Part shown: positions 51,980 through 58,926 of the stretch, piece after piece
Position numbering within the stretch: position 1 is the first letter of the stretch
How the letters are laid out: each line of letters starts with the position of its first letter
DNA from: an uncultured Mucilaginibacter sp.
GTDB lineage: Bacteria; Bacteroidota; Bacteroidia; Sphingobacteriales; Sphingobacteriaceae
Direction: 5' to 3'
Assembly: GCA_903864275.1 (NCBI GenBank)
Contig: CAIPFE010000014.1
Coordinates: forward strand, 62,001 to 126,000
DNA: 64,000 nucleotides
The notes under the pieces: generated by a model
Databases searched by the model: none
What the model was told of the DNA's origin: nothing
The model's input: only the letters and a program-made list of their open reading frames with translations
Translations under genes and position numbers: made by a program

Positions 51980-52561
51980 ATGGAAATTGAAAATCACATT
52001 AATCAGATTACTGAAAGTTACGGTAAAAAAGAGAATTGGAAAAAAGTACAAAAAATCTTGAAACCCTATGCAGACAAAGATGATTCCGATCCTTTATATT
52101 TAATTAATTATGCAATTGCACTGTATTATGATTACAAATACAAAGATGCTTTAGTATATTCAACTAAGGCGTACGAACGTAGAGCAAATGACCCTTTCAT
52201 AATGTATCATCATGGAATAATTTTAATGGTTAATAAACAGTTTAATCAGGCGATAGAAATCTTTAAAAAAATTACATCTTTTCCCGAGGATTATTTATAC
52301 TATGGCGAATATGGCGATGGCAAAAGATGGGCTCATTCCCTACTTAACAACGTACGTTATTATATAGCAAGAACTTTCTTTTATAAAAATGATTTAGATA
52401 ATGCAATAAAATTTTATAAAGTTCATCTTGCAAATAGAAAAAGAGGAATTCCTAGTTTTCTTACAAAACGGGAAGTTTTAAAGGAACTGGAAGGAGCCTC
52501 ATTTTTAAAAGATTATATGCTTAAATACCCTGAAAAAGCCAAGCCAATAATTGAAGGATAA
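51980..52561 (+). CDS. TPR-domain protein, hypothetical
   Basis: 193 residues, TPR-like helical pairs (DPLYLINYAIALYYDYKYKDALVYSTKAYERRANDPFIMYHHGIILM..., DLDNAIKFYKVHLANRK). Cytoplasmic, no signal peptide. AT-rich, next to the HEAT-like gene, so probably of the same origin. Function unknown. Confidence 0.7.
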   Translation: MEIENHINQITESYGKKENWKKVQKILKPYADKDDSDPLYLINYAIALYYDYKYKDALVYSTKAYERRANDPFIMYHHGIILMVNKQFNQAIEIFKKITSFPEDYLYYGEYGDGKRWAHSLLNNVRYYIARTFFYKNDLDNAIKFYKVHLANRKRGIPSFLTKREVLKELEGASFLKDYMLKYPEKAKPIIEG

Positions 52562-53056
52562 AAGCGACGGATGCTCAGTTAGTGCGAAGTGAACGCGAAC
52601 ATGAACGTTTGTGAAAGATGTGAAAGGCGAAAGGTGTCATTTTTATTTGTCTCCGCATGGGTATTGCCGCGAAGTATTCGTTTTTGCAAATTTCTAATAT
52701 TTGAAAAAATCAACCGTTTGATTGTCAGGCGTTAACGATAAATAAATCGCGTCTGTTAGTGCGAAGTGAACGCTTATGAATGAGTGGCAGTGGCAGGATG
52801 TAGTAGCAGTGGATAATGGCCGATTTTCAACCCTTAGTGTATTCAATATGTCTTTTCATCATTTTGCATTTTTTGCAAATTTTTGAGATTTATAAAAATT
52901 TAATTCGTTGATTTTCAGGCGTTAACATATATAAATTTGCTTGTGCTATTGTGAAGTGAACGCTATTTTGAACGCCTTTGTGTACCGGCGCTCCTCCCTA
53001 TCGGATCGTTTTGTTTATTCGTAAAATTCCGTCCCGATAGCTATCGGGATCCCAAA
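52562..53056. repeat. Gene-free patch with ~190-bp imperfect tandem repeat
   Basis: No gene is visible in 495 bp. The word GCGAAGTGAACGC occurs at 52584 and 52761, with the variant GTGAAGTGAACGC at 52951; TTGCAAATTT...CAGGCGTTAAC recurs at about 52682-52736 and 52872-52926. The period is 190 bp (177 bp for the first interval). Between them is a stretch with GTAGCAGTGG-type words. Related AT-rich sequence fills the spacers. Confidence 0.65.
53032..53049. repeat. Palindrome TCCCGATAGCTATCGGGA
   Basis: Perfect 18-bp palindrome 7 bp after the ubiX stop (minus strand). Dispersed palindromes of this type are seen in other Bacteroidota; it may end ubiX transcription. Confidence 0.7.
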
Positions 53057-53623
53057 TCACTCATTCCACCTGTAACTTTCATTGTCCAACCCCATCAGGT
53101 CAATAACCCTGTTAACAACCGTCATAGCCAGTTCTTCAACGGTTTTAGGTTTGCTGTAGTAGGATGGTACTGCGGGGCAGATAATCCCTCCGGCTTCGGT
53201 AACGGCCCGCATGTTGCGGATATGGATGAGGTTGAAAGGCATATCCCGAGCCACCAATATCAGCTTGCGGCGTTCTTTTAATATTACATCTGCAGCGCGG
53301 GAGATGAGGTCATCAGAAATGCCATTTGCTATCCTTCCCAGGGTACCCATAGAACATGGTACGATAACCATAGTATCAAATTTCGCCGAGCCTGATGCAA
53401 AGGGCGCCATGAAATCGGTTTTTTCATAAAATTTGAAGGGGTAATTGTTGTAATCCTCGTTATCCAGCTCGAACCGCCATACCTGTTTGGCATTATCCGA
53501 CATTACAATCGCCACTTCGGTAATTTGCTGGCTCAATAGCTGTAACTTTTCTATCAGCAATTTTGCATAGATAGCGCCGCTTGCGCCGGTAATAGCAATA
53601 ACGATCTTTTTCTTCATATCCAT
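53057..53623 (-). CDS. ubiX: Flavin prenyltransferase
   Basis: 188 residues, flavodoxin-like UbiX fold. IAITGASGAIYAKLLIEKL at the start, VPCSMGTLGRIANGISDDLISRAADVILKERRKLILVARDMPFN and the PAVPSYYSKPKTVEEL tail match the family. Makes prenyl-FMN for UbiD-type decarboxylases. Lies after a candidate small RNA on the same strand. Confidence 0.92.
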   Translation of the reverse strand: MDMKKKIVIAITGASGAIYAKLLIEKLQLLSQQITEVAIVMSDNAKQVWRFELDNEDYNNYPFKFYEKTDFMAPFASGSAKFDTMVIVPCSMGTLGRIANGISDDLISRAADVILKERRKLILVARDMPFNLIHIRNMRAVTEAGGIICPAVPSYYSKPKTVEELAMTVVNRVIDLMGLDNESYRWNE

Positions 53624-53655
53624 ACTAACAAAACCGGCCCATTGATTTTAAGGCA

Positions 53656-53687
53656 TAAAAAAGGGTCGAATATAAATACTCGACCCT
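53656..53687 (-). terminator. Rho-independent terminator after ppx
   Basis: Stem AGGGTCGA/TCGACCCT (loop 10 nt) followed by T6 on the minus strand. Confidence 0.85.
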
Positions 53688-53722
53688 ACATCTACCTATG
53701 AAAAACATGCCCTTGAGAGGGC
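53656..53722 (-). ncRNA. Candidate small RNA between ppx and ubiX
   Basis: Minus strand. A -7 box TATATTTG lies at 53727-53734; about 5 bp later the transcript would begin with hairpin GCCCT-ctca-AGGGC (53709-53722) and end in AGGGTCGA (53680-53687 with 53662-53669), then a U-run. This gives an RNA of about 67 nt with its own promoter and a terminator. No known family is recognised; it could also be the ppx 3' end. Confidence 0.45.
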
Positions 53723-53726
53723 AACA

Positions 53727-53734
53727 CAAATATA
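53727..53734 (-). promoter_or_regulatory. -7 box of the candidate small RNA
   Basis: Minus-strand TATATTTG fits TAnnTTTG, with a TTTA 19 bp upstream of it. Confidence 0.5.
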
Positions 53735-53775
53735 ATAACAGTTTTTTAATTTTTAAACAATTTTTTAAAATAAAT

Positions 53776-54663
53776 TTAACTCGTTTTAAGATAATTTTTT
53801 TCGATTAACGTTTGAATAATGCCGTCAACCAAACCAACGGTGGGTACGTAGATGTTTTTGATGTTGGCACATTTCATTACGGTTAAATAAATCTCGCATG
53901 CCGGTATAATTACGTCCGCGCGGTCCATGTTTAATCCCAATACATTTATCCGGTCTTTTAGCGAAAATGAATTTAAGTAAGTGTAAAGCGATTTAAGTTT
54001 ACCAAAGCTTAATGGTGCGTTATTCTTTTCTTCGGACAGCCTGTACAATTTGTTAATATTACCCCCGGTACCAATACCTGCAATAAGCTTAAACTGGCGC
54101 GTGTTTTCGCGTATAAAATCCTTCATTTCTGTCCAGCTTTCTTCGGTGTCCTGGTTATCGAGCATCCGGATGGTACCGATATTAAACGACCTTGAAGCCC
54201 AAAGCTCGCCTGCCGAGAATAAAGACAATTCGGTACTGCCACCACCAACATCGATATACAGGTAGTTTTTACCTTTATCAATATTCTGCTCCACGCGGCT
54301 GGCATAAATTAAACCGGCTTCTTTTTGCCCTTGAACGATCTCCAGGTCGATATTGGTTTCATCTTTTATCCGTTTAGCTATTTCCTGGCCGTTTTTAGCT
54401 TCGCGCATAGCCGAAGTGGCATAAGCCATGTAATCAGTTACCTTATAAACATCCATCAGGTTGCGAAAAGCCAGCATAGTTTTTACAAGGTCAGTTTCTT
54501 TTTTATCAGAAAGACGGTGCTCTAAAAATGCGTCATCGCCCAGGCGCAGCGGTACCCGTATCAGTGTATTTTTTTTGAAGGAGACTGATCTGTTGTTTTC
54601 AACAATGTCGGCAATAAGCAGCCTTACTGCGTTTGAACCTATATCAATTGCGGCGTATCTCAA
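53776..54663 (-). CDS. ppx: Exopolyphosphatase/GppA family
   Basis: 295 residues. ASKHA-type phosphate-binding motifs: AAIDIGSNAVRLLI at the start and YLYIDVGGGSTELSLF, plus AGIGTGGNINKL. Hydrolyses polyphosphate or pppGpp. Separated from ppk1 by 2 nt, a polyphosphate pair. Confidence 0.92.
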   Translation of the reverse strand: MRYAAIDIGSNAVRLLIADIVENNRSVSFKKNTLIRVPLRLGDDAFLEHRLSDKKETDLVKTMLAFRNLMDVYKVTDYMAYATSAMREAKNGQEIAKRIKDETNIDLEIVQGQKEAGLIYASRVEQNIDKGKNYLYIDVGGGSTELSLFSAGELWASRSFNIGTIRMLDNQDTEESWTEMKDFIRENTRQFKLIAGIGTGGNINKLYRLSEEKNNAPLSFGKLKSLYTYLNSFSLKDRINVLGLNMDRADVIIPACEIYLTVMKCANIKNIYVPTVGLVDGIIQTLIEKNYLKTS

Positions 54664-54665
54664 TT

Positions 54666-56714
54666 TTATTTGTTTTTATATTTCAGGTAATTGTAGATGT
54701 CAACCTGCGCCCGAACAGGCATATCGGCGTTGGTTTTATGGTATTTGTTGGTGTTATGACTATTTATTTCGCGCGATTTTGTGTTATCACTTAGCTGAAT
54801 ATTAATTATGTCCCTGATTTCTTTTCGCAGTTGCTCATCATATATTGGGAAACCAACTTCAACGCGGGTATCAATGTTCCGTGTCATAAAATCAGCCGAT
54901 GTAAGATAGATCAGTTCTTTACCGCCGTTGCAGTAAATATGTACGCGCGAATGTTCCAGGTATTTATCAATGATGCTGATGATCTCGATATTTTCGCTAT
55001 TGCCCTTCAGCCCGGCGATTAAACAACACATTCCCCTTACTATCAGTTGAATTTTCACACCTGCATTATTGGCCTGGTAAAGCTTGGCTATCATTTGTTC
55101 ATCCGCAAGGCTGTTCATCTTTAATACCATGTAAGCTTTTTTTCCGGCTTTGGCATTCTTTATTTCATTGTCAATTAGTCTATAAATTGCAGGGCGTGAA
55201 TCTATCGGTGATACGATCAAACTTTTTAAGCCTTTTGGCAGGAGGCTTTTATTTAAAGCTTTGAAAATATTCACCAGGTCATCGGTGATCATTTTGTTCG
55301 AGGTAAGCAAGGTATGATCGGCATACATTTGAGCTGTCCGCTCATTATAGTTCCCGGTAGATAAGCAGGCATAATATTGTACCTTGCCCTTTTCGAGTCT
55401 AGTAATTAAACATATTTTGGAATGCACCTTATAACCGTCAATACCATATAATACTGTCACTCCCTCTTCCTCGAGCCTGCGGCTCCATGAAATATTATTC
55501 TGCTCATCAAACCTGGCCCGTAATTCAACCAGGCAGATAACCTTTTTACCATTTTTTGCAGCGTTGATCAGCGCATGCATCACCATTGAATTCTCGGCCA
55601 GCCGGTACACTGTTATGCTGATCTCCTTCACTTTGGGATCGATAGCCGCCTCCCGTAAAAAATGGATCACATAATCGTACGACTGGTAGGGTGTGCTTAC
55701 CAGGTAATCTTTCCTGGCTACCATTTCCATTAAGCTCTTCCCAAATGAAAGGCCGTCAACCGGCAGCGGAATATTTTTTTCATACTCGAGGCCCGCCCTA
55801 CCCACGTTTGGAAAGGAGATAAAGTTTTTAAAATTATGATACCGGTTACCGGGGATCAGGCTTTCGCCGTGCAGGCCCATCTTGTTTACCAGGTATTTTA
55901 ACATATCCAGCGGCATGTCCGAATCGTACAATAAACGCATGGGTTTGCCTTTACGCCGTTTCTGCAGGCTTTTTGATAATGAATCGATAAATTTCTCGCT
56001 TACTTCTTTATCAAGGTCAAGCTCGGCATCCCGCGTAAGCTGTATGGAGTAAGCTTCAATGGTATCGTGCTCAAAAATGAAAAAGATATCTTCAAGGCTG
56101 TAACGGATAACGTCGTCCAGTAAAATAATAAATTTCAGGTCGTTTGTCTCTGGTAAAACGATGAACCTTTTAAGCGTATCCGGAAATTCAATTAAGGCGA
56201 GCTGTGATTTTTTTCCCTTGGTAAGTTTCACAAAAAAGTAGATGGCGCGATCCCGCAATTCCGGCAATTGTAAACTTTCGTTCAGCATAATGGGAACGAG
56301 GGTTGCCAGCAGCTTTTCCCTGAAATAATTTTTGACAAATTCCCCCCGGCTCACATTCAGCTGCTTATCATTAAGGATAAATATTTTTTCTTCGGCAAGC
56401 TGTTTTACAATAATGTTCTCGTACAGGTTGTTGAATTTACGTTCCTGCCTTACTACAATATTTTTTATCTGGTTAAGTACCTTTTTGGGATTGTACCCTA
56501 AAATTTCCTTAGCCTTTTCGTTCAGGTTGGCCAGGCGGCTTAGCGTGGCTACCCTAACCCGGTAAAATTCATCCAGGTTTGATGAAAATATGGCTAAAAA
56601 CTTTATCCTGTCAATTAACGGCACCGTGGGATCCGCAGCCTCCTGCAAAACCCGGTCGTTAAAATATAACCAGCTAATTTCCCGGTTAATGATAGGCACT
56701 TGTTTATTATCCAT
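54666..56714 (-). CDS. ppk1: Polyphosphate kinase 1
   Basis: 682 residues, normal PPK1 length. Starts NREISWLYFNDRVLQEA; catalytic part has ITVYRLAENSMVMHALINAAKNGKKV, YKVHSKICLITR with the autophosphorylated His and ARFDEQNNISW. The tail HSRVHIYCNGGKELIYLTSADFMTRNIDTRVEVGFPI is the conserved C2 domain. Makes polyphosphate from ATP; ppx follows 2 nt later. Confidence 0.95.
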   Translation of the reverse strand: MDNKQVPIINREISWLYFNDRVLQEAADPTVPLIDRIKFLAIFSSNLDEFYRVRVATLSRLANLNEKAKEILGYNPKKVLNQIKNIVVRQERKFNNLYENIIVKQLAEEKIFILNDKQLNVSRGEFVKNYFREKLLATLVPIMLNESLQLPELRDRAIYFFVKLTKGKKSQLALIEFPDTLKRFIVLPETNDLKFIILLDDVIRYSLEDIFFIFEHDTIEAYSIQLTRDAELDLDKEVSEKFIDSLSKSLQKRRKGKPMRLLYDSDMPLDMLKYLVNKMGLHGESLIPGNRYHNFKNFISFPNVGRAGLEYEKNIPLPVDGLSFGKSLMEMVARKDYLVSTPYQSYDYVIHFLREAAIDPKVKEISITVYRLAENSMVMHALINAAKNGKKVICLVELRARFDEQNNISWSRRLEEEGVTVLYGIDGYKVHSKICLITRLEKGKVQYYACLSTGNYNERTAQMYADHTLLTSNKMITDDLVNIFKALNKSLLPKGLKSLIVSPIDSRPAIYRLIDNEIKNAKAGKKAYMVLKMNSLADEQMIAKLYQANNAGVKIQLIVRGMCCLIAGLKGNSENIEIISIIDKYLEHSRVHIYCNGGKELIYLTSADFMTRNIDTRVEVGFPIYDEQLRKEIRDIINIQLSDNTKSREINSHNTNKYHKTNADMPVRAQVDIYNYLKYKNK

Positions 56715-56869
56715 AAAAAAGACAGGCTTTTCAGCCCCGTTTACAAATCTGCTTATTTAAATGTTAAGTTAATATTAACTCATTAGTATATTAATGTATT
56801 TTTATTGTTTAGTTTAATCGCAGGAGCAGTAATTTACCCGATTTTAGGGCTTTTCTGATTGTTTACACT

Positions 56870-56942
56870 AATTTAACACAATCAACTTAATCCAACACAA
56901 TCAACTATTCACTAATTTTACAATTCACCAAATAAACCCAAT
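56870..56942. repeat. CAATCAACT-type low-complexity repeat
   Basis: AATCAACTTAATCC, AATCAACTATTCAC and related words just before the yajQ ATG. Confidence 0.55.
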
Positions 56943-57434
56943 ATGCCAACTTTTGATATAGTAAGCAAAATTGACGGCCAAACGCTTGATAATGCCGTAA
57001 ATACCGCTAAAAAAGAAATATTAAACCGCTACGATTTTCACGGCACCAAAAGTACCATTGACCTTGATAAGAAAACCAATACGCTAACGGTTGTTACTGA
57101 AAACGACATGCGTTTAAAAGCCATCCAGGATTCCATTATCGGCCGTATGGTTAAACAGCACCTCGACCCAAATGCGCTTGATTTCGGCAAAGAACAATAT
57201 GCATCGGGCAATATGATCCGTAAAGAGATAAAAATTAAAGAAGGTATTGACAAAGAGGCCGCCAAAAAGATCGTAAAAAAGATAAAAGACAGCGGTTTAA
57301 AAGTGCAAGCCTCCATTATGGATGACCAGGTACGTGTACAGGGGAAAAAGATCGATGATCTGCAGGCGGTGATCGCACTGTGCCGGGGTGATAACTTTGG
57401 GCAACCGCTGCAATATATCAATATGAGAGATTGA
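56943..57434 (+). CDS. yajQ: YajQ family (nucleotide-binding, c-di-GMP type)
   Basis: 163 residues, DUF520 family. FDIVSKIDGQTLDNAVNTAKKEILNRYDFHGT at the start and VQASIMDDQVRVQGKKIDDLQAVIALCRG near the end. In Xanthomonas a member binds c-di-GMP. Role here unknown. Confidence 0.93.
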   Translation: MPTFDIVSKIDGQTLDNAVNTAKKEILNRYDFHGTKSTIDLDKKTNTLTVVTENDMRLKAIQDSIIGRMVKQHLDPNALDFGKEQYASGNMIRKEIKIKEGIDKEAAKKIVKKIKDSGLKVQASIMDDQVRVQGKKIDDLQAVIALCRGDNFGQPLQYINMRD

Positions 57435-57445
57435 TTGGATTTACG

Positions 57446-57561
57446 ATTTTAGAATTACGATTTACGATTTTTTAATGCGGAGTGCGGAATGTTGAATGCG
57501 GAATTGATTAAACTTGATCAAAATTCAGGCTCTGAGAAATTTCAAATCGTAAATCTAAAAT
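57446..57561. repeat. Inverted repeat of ATTTTAGAATTACGATTT type
   Basis: Left arm 57446-57463, right arm 57544-57561 (17 of 18 positions complementary), about 80 bp between, with GTGCGGAATG words inside. Confidence 0.7.
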
Positions 57562-57565
57562 AAAA

Positions 57566-57592
57566 AAGACCGCCCTTGCGGGACGGCCTTTT
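57566..57592. terminator. Terminator between yajQ and hsp20
   Basis: GACCGCCC-ttgc-GGGaCGGCC hairpin with a bulged A; on the minus strand a T6 run follows, so it mainly serves hsp20. Confidence 0.6.
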
Positions 57593-57631
57593 CAAACTAA
57601 ACCAAACTAAACCTATTATGAAAAAACTTTT

Positions 57632-57716
57632 ATTCGATGTCGGATTTCGGATGTTCGATTTCGGATTTTAAGAATACTCTTTTTCTTCTTTCGGACTTCC
57701 GGACTTTCGAACTTAA
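57632..57716. repeat. TTCGGATTTCGGA-type repeat
   Basis: CGGATTTCGGATGTTCGATT (start 57641) has a 26-bp inverted match at 61610, so it belongs to the TTCGGATTT family. Confidence 0.7.
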
Positions 57717-57717
57717 A

Positions 57718-58158
57718 TTACTTTACAGCTATTTCCCTTGATTGGATCTTAGCTTCTTCCTTTTTAGCCACATTCAGCTTCAGGATACCATCGGTATATT
57801 CAGCTTCAATTTTACCCTGATCGGCAACTTCAGGTAAGGTAAATGACCTGGTGAATGAATTGTAACTGTATTCGCGTTTGCTGAATTTTTTACCTTCTTC
57901 TACGTTTTCAGTTTTCTTATCAGCGGATATGCTCAATACGTTTTTATCAACGCTGATCTTAAAGTCTTCTTTCTTTAAACCGGGGGCAGCCAGTTCAATT
58001 TGAAATTCATTTTCTGTTTCTGCAATGTTTACTGCAGGTACGCGGGTTGATAATTTATCGCTCAAAAACGAGTCGTTTAATATCGAATCAAACACATCGC
58101 TAAAGAATGGATTAACCGCGCGGCTTTTTTGTCCGTTTGCAAATTTTACTAAAGTCAT
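57718..58158 (-). CDS. Small heat-shock protein Hsp20
   Basis: 146 residues. Alpha-crystallin domain with VNIAETENEFQIELAAPGLKKEDFKISVDKNVLSISADKK and FTRSFTLPEVADQGKIEAEYTDGILKLNVAKKE (GILKL motif). It prevents aggregation of unfolded proteins. Unusual for this genome: a strong Shine-Dalgarno AGGAGG (minus strand, 58167-58172) 8 nt before the ATG, suggesting high expression. Confidence 0.93.
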   Translation of the reverse strand: MTLVKFANGQKSRAVNPFFSDVFDSILNDSFLSDKLSTRVPAVNIAETENEFQIELAAPGLKKEDFKISVDKNVLSISADKKTENVEEGKKFSKREYSYNSFTRSFTLPEVADQGKIEAEYTDGILKLNVAKKEEAKIQSREIAVK

Positions 58159-58254
58159 TTTTATATCCTCCTAAGATTTTCTTTTATTTATCTTCGCAAA
58201 TGGTTCATCAAGTGTTATACCAACGCCTGAAACCCGCAATATTGCAGACAGTAT

Positions 58255-58280
58255 GTCCGTTGCGTTTATTTTCAACGGAC
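58255..58280. promoter_or_regulatory. Dyad GTCCGTTG/CAACGGAC between hsp20 and thioesterase
   Basis: Perfect 8-bp dyad (58255-58262 with 58273-58280) directly in front of the thioesterase ATG and in the hsp20 upstream region. May be an operator or a leader hairpin. Confidence 0.45.
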
Positions 58281-58293
58281 AATATGACACACC

Positions 58294-58740
58294 ATGGCTG
58301 AAAAACTATCAGATTATAAATATAAAACCCCTATCGCTATCCGTTTTTCGGATATTGATGCTGTGGGGCACGTAAACAACGCTGTTTATTTGACCTACTT
58401 TGAAGAGGCGCGCATAAAGTACTGGCGCGATATAGTGCTATGGGATATGAGCGAAGATGGCGTAATAGTAGGCCGCTCGGAAGTTAATTATTTAAAGCCC
58501 ATTTTGCTTAACGATGAAATAGCCTGCTACGTGCGTACTTCGCGTATAGGCAACAGCAGTTTTGACGTGAGTCATGTACTGGTTAAAATAACCCCGCAGG
58601 GCGAAGAAATATGCACCACAGGCAAAACGGTTTGTATCAGCTATAATTACAGCGCAAATAAGTCTGTGCCAATCCCGGCCGTGGAAAGGCAAAGGATGAT
58701 CGAGTATGATGAGCCAGGGCTAATATTGAATACGAATTAG
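58294..58740 (+). CDS. Acyl-CoA thioesterase, hotdog (4HBT) fold
   Basis: 148 residues. Starts with TPIAIRFSDIDAVGHVNNAVYLTYFEEARIKYW, the 4HBT active-site segment with Asp (DIDAVGHVNN). Cleaves acyl-CoA to free acid; chain length unknown. Confidence 0.9.
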   Translation: MAEKLSDYKYKTPIAIRFSDIDAVGHVNNAVYLTYFEEARIKYWRDIVLWDMSEDGVIVGRSEVNYLKPILLNDEIACYVRTSRIGNSSFDVSHVLVKITPQGEEICTTGKTVCISYNYSANKSVPIPAVERQRMIEYDEPGLILNTN

Positions 58741-58790
58741 TTGAAATAGTTGTAAGGATTGTAGAAGTTGTAATGGTAAAACAGCTTAAT
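58741..58790. repeat. GTTGTAA-type repeat
   Basis: AGTTGTAAGGATTGTAGAAG and further GTTGTAATGG words after the thioesterase stop. Confidence 0.55.
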
Positions 58791-58803
58791 TACCTATAAA
58801 CCA

Positions 58804-58906
58804 TGTCATTGCGATGAGGAACGACGAAGCAATCTCGTCGCTGTCATTGCCGCCTACCTGTCCGCGAGGAGATTGCATCTCTGCCTATCGACGGGTCGCA
58901 ATGACA
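58804..58906. repeat. TGTCATTGCGA / TCGCAATGACA element
   Basis: 11-bp outer arms (58804-58814 with 58896-58906) and inner GCAATCTC (58829-58836) with GAGATTGC (58869-58876). A common dispersed repeat of this kind is found in many bacterial genomes; here between two convergent genes. Confidence 0.75.
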
Positions 58907-58926
58907 AAGTTTATTTATGAAGACTT

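Noticed and set aside
52562..53056. CRISPR array candidate (repeated GCGAAGTGAACGC words)
   Set aside because: The period is 177-190 bp and the repeated words are short and imperfect; there are no uniform spacers and no cas genes.
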